Shown piece by piece: positions 27,488-37,400 of a stretch of 64,000 nucleotides of DNA. The position numbers were made by a program, and so were the translations under genes. The stretch spans positions 991,189 through 1,055,188 of the forward strand of contig BPHJ01000001.1 of NCBI GenBank assembly GCA_026003475.1. Direction: 5' to 3'. Each line of letters starts with the position of its first letter. The stretch's first letter is position 1. Source of the DNA: Candidatus Kapaibacterium sp. (lineage in GTDB: Bacteria; Bacteroidota; Ignavibacteria; Kapaibacteriales; NICIL-2). Below the pieces are notes generated by a model. The model did not search any database. It was not told where the DNA came from and saw only the letters and a program-made list of their open reading frames with translations.

Positions 27488-29348
27488 GGTTAAGGTACAG
27501 ATTGGGTAGTACTTGGCGTGTTCCGTCGTTTACTGTACGGACTTCATACCAACCGCCAAGCTCCAGCAGGACCGCATCGAGTGTCAGACGAATGCCTGCT
27601 TCTGGCGCGATGCTCTGTTGGCTGCTCGATAGTTGCGACAGGGCTGCCGCGTTCAAGTGCTGCTGTAGGAGGTACCACCGGCAGCCGATACCGATCGAAA
27701 ATGGCTGGCTGCTACGCCAGTACATGCCCCGGAGAAATTGCTCTCGCCCTGTGCCGGTTGGATATTCGGCAAAGAGCGACCACGAAAAATCCCCGCGCAG
27801 AAACCAGCGGAAATAGAGCTGTGCTTCCACGCTTCCGCTGGCAAGCACAAACCGCAAGGAATCGCGGTACGATACCTGCCGAAACGAAAAGCTCGTCGGC
27901 ACTCCACTTTTCCCCTCAAAGTCGTACGTGGTGTATTGCGCAATAATTTCGAAGGAGGGGTACCACTGGAATGCTGGAAGGATGTAGCCGAACGTGGATG
28001 CAAGACGGAATGAGCGATTCCAATTGCTCAAGGCACTTCGCTGCGCGCGCAAGAACACAAAATGTGTTGCGGCATATTCGAACGTAGCGGTGTTTGCAAG
28101 CACATCCGTCCATTGGCGCCGATACGATAGTCGTCCCAGTAGTGCAAGCTCATCGCGATCGTCGTAGTTGAGCGGGCTTGGTGTGTCGTAGCGCACCAAG
28201 CGGCTCTGTCCAACAAGCATGAGTGTGTCGCGCCGTCGCAGTGCAAGATGATGAATCGTTCCAATCTGCACTAGTCGCGATTGATTGTCACGCATCCGCT
28301 CGCTCAGTCGCAGCTCCTCCACTAACTGTGGTGTCGGTGACGAAAACCGATCGAACGTTGCGTTGCTTTCATCCCGGCTCCCGACGATGAATTCGACTCG
28401 GTGGTTTGTCCACGATGTCTGAGCCACCAATATGGCACGGAGCTGCCCACTGATTTCATCGAGCCTTCGCCGAACGTAGGTAAGTGCACTGGTGGTCACT
28501 GGTGCATCGAAAAATCGCTCGACCATTGTCACCTGAACGTCGGGCGTGATTGCGATGCTCAACCAATCCCAAAGCTGCTGATCAATGGTGGCGGCGATGG
28601 TCCATCGCTGTTCGGTGCGATGTTCGAGTGCAATGGTCGAGGTAATTCCCAGTGTTGTGTAGTAGTCCCGTTGCTGGCGACGGTGCTCAATGCTCACCCC
28701 AAACGATCCCGTTGCACTGCGTATCGAAGTAATCTCGAGACGCCCACCAAGATCAGCATTTGTCCGTACTCGCAACCCGACATACTCCCCACCGACGTTG
28801 AACGCAATACCGACATCACCTATGGCATACTGCGTTCCCCTCCACTGCGCGCCCAGTGCAGTACCGGCTTCACGCACACCAAGTTGTTCAGCGTGTTCGC
28901 TGCCTGCGAATACATGAATGTCACCCAGCGACGATTGATAGCCCCAACCACCGACAATCCGAAGCCGTTCGAGTTTTGCGATTCCCAGCGAGCGCGTGTC
29001 GTTGGATACGTCCCACTCCACGCGCGGAACGATGCTCACGCGTGGGTGGATTGCGTAGCGCCATTCGGCTCGGAATAACTCGTCGTCCCGGAAGGAAACT
29101 GTTCCGACAAGGAGAGATGCGCCGCGGTATTGCTGCTGAAGGGAAAGTATTCCACCGAGGACTGCTTGTCGGAATGCTGCATCGCCATGGAACACCGATG
29201 TAAACGCGATCCTCGAAACGCCAATGCTCAGTTGCTGCGATACTGCCGTGGTATCCAACGTTGGTGGAAGGACCTGCCCACGGGCGCTTGGCGGCAGTTC
29301 CATGATCATCATGATTGCAGCAAGAACTATCCTACTACATCGTTCCAC
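27471..29348 (-). CDS. Predicted outer-membrane beta-barrel protein, function unknown
   Basis: About 625 residues from GTG 29348, chosen because it gives a compact signal peptide (VERCSRIVLAAIMMIME) and only a 14-base overlap with the permease gene upstream; ATG 29369 or 29402 are alternatives. After the signal peptide the protein is a long series of alternating strands rich in Arg, Tyr and Trp (FRAEWRYAIHPRVSIVPRVEW, FSIGIGCRWYLL, VLLELGGWYEVRTV). It ends in NLYLNLKRRL, which is not the usual terminal aromatic. I recognise no family. It lies downstream of the two ABC permease genes on the same strand and could be in their operon. Confidence 0.6.
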   Translation of the reverse strand: MERCSRIVLAAIMMIMELPPSARGQVLPPTLDTTAVSQQLSIGVSRIAFTSVFHGDAAFRQAVLGGILSLQQQYRGASLLVGTVSFRDDELFRAEWRYAIHPRVSIVPRVEWDVSNDTRSLGIAKLERLRIVGGWGYQSSLGDIHVFAGSEHAEQLGVREAGTALGAQWRGTQYAIGDVGIAFNVGGEYVGLRVRTNADLGGRLEITSIRSATGSFGVSIEHRRQQRDYYTTLGITSTIALEHRTEQRWTIAATIDQQLWDWLSIAITPDVQVTMVERFFDAPVTTSALTYVRRRLDEISGQLRAILVAQTSWTNHRVEFIVGSRDESNATFDRFSSPTPQLVEELRLSERMRDNQSRLVQIGTIHHLALRRRDTLMLVGQSRLVRYDTPSPLNYDDRDELALLGRLSYRRQWTDVLANTATFEYAATHFVFLRAQRSALSNWNRSFRLASTFGYILPAFQWYPSFEIIAQYTTYDFEGKSGVPTSFSFRQVSYRDSLRFVLASGSVEAQLYFRWFLRGDFSWSLFAEYPTGTGREQFLRGMYWRSSQPFSIGIGCRWYLLQQHLNAAALSQLSSSQQSIAPEAGIRLTLDAVLLELGGWYEVRTVNDGTRQVLPNLYLNLKRRL

Positions 29349-30378
29349 GCAACCGTGGGTCCGTTGCATCACGCAAGGCATCGCCAATGAGGTTGTAGGC
29401 ACTAACGGTCAGGAAGATCATCAACCCTGGGAAGAGCCCCATCCACCACGCACTCACATCCGAACGTGCACGGAAAAGCATCGATCCCCATGTTACCACT
29501 GTCGGGGGCACGCCAAACCCCAAGAAACTCAACGCCGACTCGACAAGCACCGCACTGGCGACACCAAATGCAGCTGCGACCAGAACCGGCGCAATCGCAT
29601 TCGGGAGGATATGGTTGACGATGATTCTGCCGGTCGAAAATCCCAACGCCTCCGCTGCAGTGATGTAGTCGAGTGCCCGAATACGCAGGACTTCTCCACG
29701 GATCAGGCGAGCTACTGTCGTCCAGTTTGTCAGACCAATGACTGCCATAATCAGCAGCAGCCTCCCAGCATAGACAACGTCCTGCACTAATGCGACGATT
29801 GTGATAATCAGGAAAAATGTCGGCAACGAAATGACAATTTCGATCAAGCGGGAGATGAGCAAATCCAGCCACCCACCGAAGTATCCAGCAAGAGCACCGA
29901 GCATTATGCCGATAGCCAGTGCGATCCCCATCGCAATAAAACCGATCGAGAGTGCTGTGCGTGTTCCGTGGATGATACCAGCAAGAATATCACGGCCGAT
30001 ATCGTCGGTACCAAGCCAATGGCGAGCTGATGGCGCTCGATCCCGGCTTCGGTGAACCATTGGGTCAACTGTTTCCGCCGTGTAGGGAATCGGTGGAAAG
30101 ACCGCCCAATCATACTCGAGTGTCTTCCAGTTTGCACGTCGCTCGCTTTCGTCCCACTGCGCGATACCAAGCCCGACAGCGTACTGCTTGAAAATCGGGA
30201 AGTGAAGTTTGCCCCTCTGCTGTGCGATAATGGGTTTATCGTTGGCAAGGAAATCGGCAAAGACTGCGACAACTCCCAATGCAATCACCAGCCAGAGAGC
30301 AACCACACCGAGACGGTTCCGTGCATATTGCCGCCGAACATACTCGAAATAGGTTTGGCTACGCTGATCGTTTGCCAT
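29335..30378 (-). CDS. ABC transporter permease, OppC/YejE type
   Basis: 347 residues from ATG 30378; a longer frame exists but overlaps the upstream permease further. An N-terminal helix is followed by an unusually long periplasmic insert that contains VFPPIPYTAETVD and HWLGTDDIGRDILAGIIHG. The insert plus the LGTDDIGRD motif is characteristic of YejE-like oligopeptide permeases. Five more helices follow, with the EAA-loop equivalent AAEALGFSTGRIIVNHILPNA. It overlaps the partner permease by 20 bases. No ATPase or substrate-binding protein is encoded nearby. Confidence 0.92.
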   Translation of the reverse strand: MANDQRSQTYFEYVRRQYARNRLGVVALWLVIALGVVAVFADFLANDKPIIAQQRGKLHFPIFKQYAVGLGIAQWDESERRANWKTLEYDWAVFPPIPYTAETVDPMVHRSRDRAPSARHWLGTDDIGRDILAGIIHGTRTALSIGFIAMGIALAIGIMLGALAGYFGGWLDLLISRLIEIVISLPTFFLIITIVALVQDVVYAGRLLLIMAVIGLTNWTTVARLIRGEVLRIRALDYITAAEALGFSTGRIIVNHILPNAIAPVLVAAAFGVASAVLVESALSFLGFGVPPTVVTWGSMLFRARSDVSAWWMGLFPGLMIFLTVSAYNLIGDALRDATDPRLRGTM

Positions 30379-31372
30379 AGGCAATCCGGGGATCAACAAT
30401 GGAATACAAAATATCCGAAAGGAGAATCCCAACGAGCGTCAGCACAGCGCTCAGGGTAAAAATTGCCATGATCATCGGGTAGTCGCGCGATACCAGCGCC
30501 ATGTAGGATAGTTCACCCATGCCGGGAATGCTGAAGATGGTCTCGACAATCACACTACCACCAACCAAACTGGGTAGAATCCCCGCAAGCAGCGTGATGA
30601 TCGGGATCAAGGAATTCCGCATTGCATGCACGAAGATGACGCGACGCTCCGAAAGACCTTTTGCACGTGCTGTGCGGATAAAATCCTGTCGGATAGTTTC
30701 CAACATTGCGCTGCGCATTTGCCGAGATAGAAATGCAAACGAGCCATACGTGTACACGGCCATCGGGAGCACAAGATGCCAGAGAATATCGCCGATCTTG
30801 CTCCAGAATGGAAGAAAATCGAAGCGGTTCGAAAACAGCCCATGCGATGGGAAGAGGTACACAAATTCCGGATTGCAGACAAACGTTAGTGCAAGCGTTG
30901 CGACCCAGAATGTTGGAAGTGAGTAGAGTGCAAAGAGCATGAAGGTGATCGTTCGATCGAGCAGCGTTCCAGAGCGCACAGCCGAGAGCACCCCCAGCGG
31001 GATTGCAACGATGTATGCGAGGAAAACAGCGAAAATGTTCATCGTCAGAGTTACCGGCAGTCGTTCGCCAATCTTCTCGAGTACGGGACGATTATCAACG
31101 AACGACACACCGAAATCGAGCCGTGCAATGTCGCCTAGCCAAAGGATGTACTGCTCCAGGACCGGACGGTCGAGACGCATTTGCTTCCGCCATAGCTCGA
31201 AGGTTTCTTTGGTCATGACATTGCGTGCGGAAAGTGCACCATCGGCACCAATACCCGCCTTGACAGCAGCGGGATCACCCGGAGCAAGTCGCGTAAGTCC
31301 GAAGGCAATGAGCGTAATCAGCAGAAACGTCGGTACAAAGAGCAGGATACGCTGAGCGATGTACTGAAGCAT
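30359..31372 (-). CDS. ABC transporter permease, OppB/YejB type
   Basis: 337 residues. The N-terminus MLQYIAQRILLFVPTFLLIT and LTRLAPGDPA are classic for DppB/OppB. LPVTLTMNIFAVFLAYIVAIPLGV is the family's central segment, and ARAKGLSERRVIFVHAMRN is the EAA loop that docks the ATPase. It ends with DILYSIVDPRIAYG. It pairs with the OppC/YejE-type permease to form the channel of a peptide importer. The gene follows cca by 11 bases, an odd neighbour. Confidence 0.92.
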   Translation of the reverse strand: MLQYIAQRILLFVPTFLLITLIAFGLTRLAPGDPAAVKAGIGADGALSARNVMTKETFELWRKQMRLDRPVLEQYILWLGDIARLDFGVSFVDNRPVLEKIGERLPVTLTMNIFAVFLAYIVAIPLGVLSAVRSGTLLDRTITFMLFALYSLPTFWVATLALTFVCNPEFVYLFPSHGLFSNRFDFLPFWSKIGDILWHLVLPMAVYTYGSFAFLSRQMRSAMLETIRQDFIRTARAKGLSERRVIFVHAMRNSLIPIITLLAGILPSLVGGSVIVETIFSIPGMGELSYMALVSRDYPMIMAIFTLSAVLTLVGILLSDILYSIVDPRIAYGKRSA

Positions 31373-31383
31373 GCTGCCTGCTG

Positions 31384-32868
31384 CTATGATTCAACCGTGG
31401 CGAAATTACCGTCCGGAGAGGACTGCTGCCTCCGTCGCGTATAAAACCGGGCATTGGCGTGTTGGGCAAGTTCGGCAAATTCTGCACGATGATCGAGCAA
31501 GTACTGCTTGGCATCCTCGTAGGTGTTGGGAACTTTGCCATCGAGGATTGCTTGCTCAAGCGCTTCCTTGATTGCACCGACAGCCGGTGATGGTGGAAGC
31601 TCGAACAATGCCATGATTTCATCGCCGCGCACTGGGGATTGGAATGCAGCAAGCCGATCACGTTCGCGAACGTCGAGAATTTTTTGATAGACAATCTCGT
31701 AATTGGCAAGGTATTGCCGCGCGCGCTGCTTGTTCTGTGTGGTGATGTCCGCACGGCAGAGAATAAACAAATCATCGAGCCACTCCCCTGCCTGGACCGC
31801 TAAACGACGCAGGGCAGAATCAGTGACTCCCTCATCCACGAGCGCCATGGGGCGCTGGTGCAGACGAACCAAGGTCTCGACGTATGGCAGATGCTCCAAT
31901 GGGAGTTTGAGACGGCGGAAGATGCGCTCTTGCCAGCGTGCACCGAGCTCCTCGTGTCCGTGAAAGGTCCACCCAACACCTGGTACAAACTTTTTTGTCT
32001 TCGGTTTGGCGATGTCGTGCACCAACGTTGCAAACCGCAGCCAGAGATTATCGCTGATGGCAGCAACGTTGTCGAGGACTTTCATCGTGTGAAAGAACAC
32101 ATCCTTATGGGCATAGCGTCGCTGCCCATCTGTTGCTAATTCAACGCCAGCAAGCCGATCCAATTCTGGAAAGATAAAGCGTAGCAACCCCGTTTTGTGG
32201 AGAATAACCAGTCCAACGCTCGGCTTTGGTGCTGCAAGGATTTTCAGGAACTCATCGGTAATCCGCTCTTGCGAAACGATGGTTATCCGTTCGGCCATTG
32301 CCTTGATGGCATCGAATGCATCGTCGGCAATCCGAAACTGTAGTTGCGCGGCAAATCGTGCCGCCCGAACCATTCGCAGAGGATCTTCGTGGAATGTCTC
32401 CATTGGTGGACGCGGTGTCCGAAGGATTCGGCACTCCAAGTCGTGGAGTCCTCCGCATAGGTCGAGAACCTCACCAGCATTTGCTCCAACCAATGGTACT
32501 GCGAGTGCGTTGACGGTAAAATCGCGACGAAAAATATCATCTTCGAGCGTTCCATCGGTTACAAGCGGCTTCCGGGATGTTTCATCGTAGAACTCTTTGC
32601 GCGTCCCCACAAATTCAAGGTGATAGTCTCCAACCGGTACCATTGCGGTGCGGAAGCGCTCGTAGAGTATGGGTTTGGATCGGAAATGGCGGGCGACTTT
32701 CTGCGCAAAGTCAAGAGCATCACCGATAACAGTGCAATCAATATCTGTTCGTGGGCGACCGAGAAGCCAATCGCGGACGTAACCGCCGACAAGATAGACT
32801 TGGGCGTGGTGCCGTCGGGCTAATCGCTGGAGTTTGACGACGATAGGATCATCGAGTGGAAATCGCAT
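31384..32868 (-). CDS. cca: CCA tRNA nucleotidyltransferase with HD domain
   Basis: 494 residues. The class II nucleotidyltransferase head is at residues 20-160: YLVGGYVRDWLLGR and TDIDCTVIGD, with the metal-binding Asp pair, then RRDFTVNALAV. A PolyA-pol RNA-binding region holds EDPLRMVRAARFAAQL. An HD domain follows with FATLVHDIAKPKTK. The enzyme adds or repairs the 3' CCA of tRNAs. A TAnnTTTG box lies 37 bases upstream, just beyond the SusD terminator, so this gene starts a new transcript that may continue into the ABC permeases. Confidence 0.93.
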   Translation of the reverse strand: MRFPLDDPIVVKLQRLARRHHAQVYLVGGYVRDWLLGRPRTDIDCTVIGDALDFAQKVARHFRSKPILYERFRTAMVPVGDYHLEFVGTRKEFYDETSRKPLVTDGTLEDDIFRRDFTVNALAVPLVGANAGEVLDLCGGLHDLECRILRTPRPPMETFHEDPLRMVRAARFAAQLQFRIADDAFDAIKAMAERITIVSQERITDEFLKILAAPKPSVGLVILHKTGLLRFIFPELDRLAGVELATDGQRRYAHKDVFFHTMKVLDNVAAISDNLWLRFATLVHDIAKPKTKKFVPGVGWTFHGHEELGARWQERIFRRLKLPLEHLPYVETLVRLHQRPMALVDEGVTDSALRRLAVQAGEWLDDLFILCRADITTQNKQRARQYLANYEIVYQKILDVRERDRLAAFQSPVRGDEIMALFELPPSPAVGAIKEALEQAILDGKVPNTYEDAKQYLLDHRAEFAELAQHANARFYTRRRQQSSPDGNFATVES

Positions 32869-32904
32869 GATGCGCTTGAAAAATCATCAGCAATAGTGGT
32901 CGTG

Positions 32905-32912
32905 CAAAATTA
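32905..32912 (-). promoter_or_regulatory. Candidate -7 box upstream of cca
   Basis: The minus strand reads TAATTTTG followed by CA, an exact TAnnTTTG match, 37 bases before the cca ATG. It lies in a 15-base sequence (32901-32915) that recurs identically upstream of lpxC at 42084-42098. No clear -33 TTTG. Confidence 0.45.
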
Positions 32913-32922
32913 CCGGGAGCAG

Positions 32923-32966
32923 AAAAAGCAGCGGAGCCTTTGCCCACTTCGAAGCAAAGGCTCCGC
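32923..32966 (-). terminator. Rho-independent terminator of the SusC/SusD transcript
   Basis: A perfect 13-base stem: 32931-32943 pairs with 32954-32966 around a 10-base loop. On the minus strand the stem is followed by TGCTTTTTC. It begins 24 bases after the SusD stop. There is no T-run on the plus side, so it acts in one direction only. Confidence 0.9.
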
Positions 32967-32989
32967 CAGCATGAGGGCAACGAAGACTC

Positions 32990-34375
32990 TTATTCGTCCC
33001 ACCACATGGGTGCGAACTTCCAATCAGCGCTGGTTGATCCGGCAGGAATGTTTGCGCCGTTGAACAAACGCTCGCTTTGAGGTAGTGGGAAGCGGCGTGG
33101 AATGCGGTTGCCCATCATTGGTGTCAGCGTCGGGAAGTTGGTCCGCCGCCAATCGGTCCAGGTTTCGAACTGGGTGTAGAGCGCGATGTACTTCTGTGTC
33201 ATGATGTGCTCTAAGGTGATGTCGCCGGCTGGTACAACGGCTGGGTTGGCAAGGTATGCAGCCGCATCAGCATCGGCGACACCATACCACGCCATGGATG
33301 CACGTATTGCATCAACGTAGGCGTTCTTCGCACCACTGAGGTCTCCAGTACGCAATCGTGCTTCGGCTTCGATGAACTTCAGCTCTGCATACGAAAGCAA
33401 AACAACCGGCGAGTTGATCGAGGCATAGAATGCTCCTAAGTCGTCGTTTGCGGGGATGGAATCTGTAGCAGTTTTTGGGGTCGCGCCGATCATCGGTCGC
33501 CGCGGGTCTTGCAAGCGATTGAGCAAATCTGTAAAGTACGGTGCAATGCGAATATCGTTGCGTTCTTGAACGAACGCATAGAGTGGATTGTAGTTCGTCT
33601 GCGATTCGCCGAAACGGAGGACAAGATCATCGCTATTAGAGCTGAAGCTATTTGCTATCGCAGCTAATGCAGCATTCGACGATTGGGCTGCATCGCGCTT
33701 GGTCAAGTGGATAGCATAGCGCGCTCTGAGTGCCCAGGCTGCTTTTTTCCACTTTGCCCGGTCGCCACCGTAGAAATAGTCGTCACTGCCGGGACTCAAA
33801 ACTGATTGCGCATCAAGATCCTGCATTGCCTGATCGAGCAATTGGCCGATCGTCAGGTAAATCTGCTGCTGCGAGTCGTAGCGCGGTGTGGTGTTTTGTT
33901 CGCCTTTGAGAGCATCCGAAAATGGAGCGTCACCGAAGGCATCGGTAATGTTGCCGATCGCGTACGCAAGAAGAATCCGCGCAACACCAGCATAATGTGG
34001 CGAGTTCTGAGCTTCTGCTTTCTTGATGAGAATGTTTGCGTTGTTCATAACGATGGTATACATCGCTTGCCAGTAGTTATCCACGTCGCTTTCGGTGAAG
34101 GCATAGTTTTCGTAGAAGCTCATGTGCTGGCGATCGACACCGCTGTGGTGCTGGGTAATTACGCTGGCAAAACGGCTTGGGTCGCTACCGTAGTACCACG
34201 CCAAGCTACCCTCGACAGCAGGCAAGAGCAGCTTCATGGGAACGTCGGCAGGATTGTTGGGATCAACGTTGAGCGAGGTATCCACCCAGCGATCACAGGC
34301 AACCGGAAGGAGTGCCAACAAGGAAACAAGCAATGCAGCAAGTGACCGATGCTGCGTCAACTTTGGCTTATTCAT
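32990..34375 (-). CDS. SusD/RagB-family outer-membrane lipoprotein
   Basis: 461 residues from ATG 34375. A lipoprotein signal peptide ends in the lipobox LLPVAC, with lipidation expected at that Cys. The mature protein is alpha-helical with TPR-like units (VARILLAYAIGNITDAFGD, WKKAAWALRARYAIHL), PLYAFVQERNDIR, and the C-terminal VLLSYAELKFIEAEARLRTGD and KYIALYTQFETWTDWRRTNFP segments of the SusD-like_2 group. It would sit as a lid on the SusC channel and capture substrate. It is 40 bases downstream of susC and ends at a strong terminator. No glycoside hydrolase or peptidase follows, so the substrate class is open. Confidence 0.93.
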   Translation of the reverse strand: MNKPKLTQHRSLAALLVSLLALLPVACDRWVDTSLNVDPNNPADVPMKLLLPAVEGSLAWYYGSDPSRFASVITQHHSGVDRQHMSFYENYAFTESDVDNYWQAMYTIVMNNANILIKKAEAQNSPHYAGVARILLAYAIGNITDAFGDAPFSDALKGEQNTTPRYDSQQQIYLTIGQLLDQAMQDLDAQSVLSPGSDDYFYGGDRAKWKKAAWALRARYAIHLTKRDAAQSSNAALAAIANSFSSNSDDLVLRFGESQTNYNPLYAFVQERNDIRIAPYFTDLLNRLQDPRRPMIGATPKTATDSIPANDDLGAFYASINSPVVLLSYAELKFIEAEARLRTGDLSGAKNAYVDAIRASMAWYGVADADAAAYLANPAVVPAGDITLEHIMTQKYIALYTQFETWTDWRRTNFPTLTPMMGNRIPRRFPLPQSERLFNGANIPAGSTSADWKFAPMWWDE

Positions 34376-34415
34376 GGCATGATGCGTACAATTGTTCAAC
34401 ATGTTCTCAACTCTG

Positions 34416-37400
34416 TTAGAAGCTTGCACGAAGACCAAAACCGAAGGAGCGAATGCCGGGATTGTTGAAGTAGTCAATCCCTTGCCCATTGCCCGCACCG
34501 ACGAGTGATGTTTCCGGGTCAACGCCCGTGTACTTCGTACTGAGGAAGACGTTCCGCCCTGTGACGAACACATCCAACCCCTTGACGAAGCCGAGAGCAT
34601 CAGTGACCACTTTGGGCATGCGGTACGAAATGGTAACTTCCCGCAAACGAATCCAGCCACCGTCTTCAACAAATGGTTCTGTATTTGAGCTGTTGAAGTT
34701 GTTGTAGAAGCCACCAGTGCCCCAGAAGTTCTGTCCTAAGCCACCACTGACGGGGATATCATTGGTCACATAGGTGACGTTCCCCTGATCGTCGGTAACC
34801 ATCTTGACGCCATCAACTACTCCGTTGCGAATGGTAATGCCGCCGTAGCTGCCGTTGAGTGTACCGCGGTCCTCGGTTTCCTTGCTCATACCGAAGAAGT
34901 TCAGTGCCGCACGTGTTCCATTCCACATTTTTCCGCCCTGTTTCCAATCCAGGACAGCATTGATGGAGAGATTGCTGTACGAGATCGTCAGATTGGCACC
35001 GGCAATCCAATCGGGGATGAAGGAACCCCAGGCTTTCTCTGTTTGGTCCACAAGTGGCAATCCATTATTACCGACGACAATACGCCCTTGGGGATCGCGC
35101 ATCCAGCCACCGCCATAAATCTGGCCGTAGGGCTGGCCTGCTGCAGCACGAATTGATCCGCCGGCGAAACCAGAAAGGGAGATTGTCTCGATTCCCGGAG
35201 CAAGGGATTCAACCGTATTGCTGAAGGTGGAGAAATTCACATCCAGCGCGACGTTCCAATCCTGATCTTGGTACGGCACCAGATGGAGCACTGCCTCGAT
35301 GCCTGAATTTTTCATCGTTCCCACATTACGGTATTGCGAATTGAATCCACTTGAACGCGCGATACTCACTGCAAGTATCTGGTCAATGTTGCGGGTTTGG
35401 TAGAACGTCAGATCGAGCCCAACACGGTTTTCAAAAAACTTCAACTCAAGACCAAGCTCGATTTCCTCCCGTTTTTCCGGACGGAGCTGATCGCTTCCCA
35501 ACCCGGTGCCTTTAATGAATCCCGGCACCCCATTGAGTGGCCACTGGATTCCATTGACCCATCCATCCGCAATAGATGCCCGCGTGAAGGGAGTATTCAG
35601 CACAAAAAGTGGCGCATCACTGCCAACAGTCGCATACGATGCCCGCAACTTGCCAAACGAGAGCACGCTACTTTCACGATCGAAGAGTTCGGAAAAAACA
35701 AAGCTCATCGCAATGTTTCCATATCCGAATGCATTATTGTCTTTTGGCAACGTTGTCGAGCGCTCGACACGATAGCTACCGTTCAGATAAAGCAATTCTC
35801 GATAGGAGATTTGGGCATCGAAGAATGTCCCCAGTCGTCGCAGTGTTCCGTTCCGGAAGTATGGCGTGAAGGTCGAAGCATTCGATAGGTCGTAGAAGTC
35901 CGGTATTGTCAAACCGTCGCCTTGAATGACCATGTTCCGGAAGTCGGTGTTGTAAATCTGTGTACCCAGGGTCAAGCGGGCGCCAATATCTTCTGTGATC
36001 TCACGGTTGAACGTCAGCAGCAAGTCGGCGTTGATATTGCGATTGCGAATGTCCCCAGTGACAACGCGTCCAGCCGGTGCCGTCGCGGAGTTAACGGCGA
36101 TACCATTGCGCTCTTGCGTTGCGTACACGTCTGCTCCTACACGAATAGTTGCCGAGATACTGCCAAGCCACTGATCACCGAACCATGATTCGGGATAGTA
36201 GTCCATCTGCGCTGACCCAATTACCCGATCGGTGATATCGGTGTATGCGTTCTTGTTGACCGTCCAGAATGGGTTGTCGTAATTCCCAGTTCCACGGTAG
36301 GTTCGTTGCGTGCCATCGGGGAAGGAGTAAGCAGAGGGGTTGTACACCGCATCTGGACCGAAACCATTCGAGTTGTCGAACGAAGGTGTCGTCCGCAACA
36401 GACCGAGCATAACCCCGGAGGTGTTCGACCCCTTCTGCACACGCCGACCGCCAGAACGGACATACTGCGCTGCAGTTGAAATTTTCAGATCGCTCCGCAA
36501 GTTGGCATCAGCATTCAGCCGAAGCGAGCTTCGTTCGAAGCTGCTCAGTGGGACCACACCTGTTGTCCGGGTATTCTGCACACTGAAGTAGTACGATCCC
36601 CAACTGGAACCGGAAGTGATTGCCAAGTTGTGATTGGTCGTTCCACCGGTGGTGAAGAAGTTCCCCGTGTTGTCGTATGGGGTCACAGGTTTTGCCCCTG
36701 GCGGTGCTGCACTGAGACCGACGATGCGCCCGTTTTTGTCCCATGGATAGTTTGTGCTACCGTCGAATCGCAAGGTGTCCATCAGCGGTCCCCACGACGT
36801 GCTCGTGCGCGTTTCTGGTCCGCGGTAGTTACCGCCAGTCCCTTGCGCAAATCGGCTCTGAAGCTCGGGGAGTTTGTTGACTTCATCGAAGGTGGTATTG
36901 TAGCTGTACTGCACGTTGACCGTCCCATCACGGCGGCCTTTCTTCGTGGTGATGACAATCGCACCTGCAGCAGCCGACAAACCATACAGCGACGTTGCGG
37001 CAGCACCCTTGAGGACGTTGATGCTTTCGATGTCATCGGGATTGATATCGAGAATCCGCGACACTTGATCAACCCCGTTGACCATGTTCCCTGCTGTTCC
37101 CTCTGCGGCATTCGATGCATTGACAAAGCCAGCGTAGTCGGAGTTGTCAATGAAGACACCATCAACAATGAACAGCGGCTGATTATTGAACGAGACCGAA
37201 TTGACCCCGCGCAGTCGAATGTACGAGGCCGAGCCTGGCGAACCAGAGGATGAATTGATCTGAACTCCCGCCACCTTACCCACCAGAGCATTGACGAGGT
37301 TCTGCTCTCGGTTCTGGGAGATGGCAGTTCCACCGATCTCCTGCGTGGAATAGCCCAGCGACCGCTTTTCCCGTTCAATCCCAACGGCTGTCACGACGAC

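Noticed and set aside
34376-34714. Extended N-terminus of the SusD lipoprotein
   Set aside because: It overlaps the susC 3' end and would displace the lipobox signal peptide from the N-terminus.
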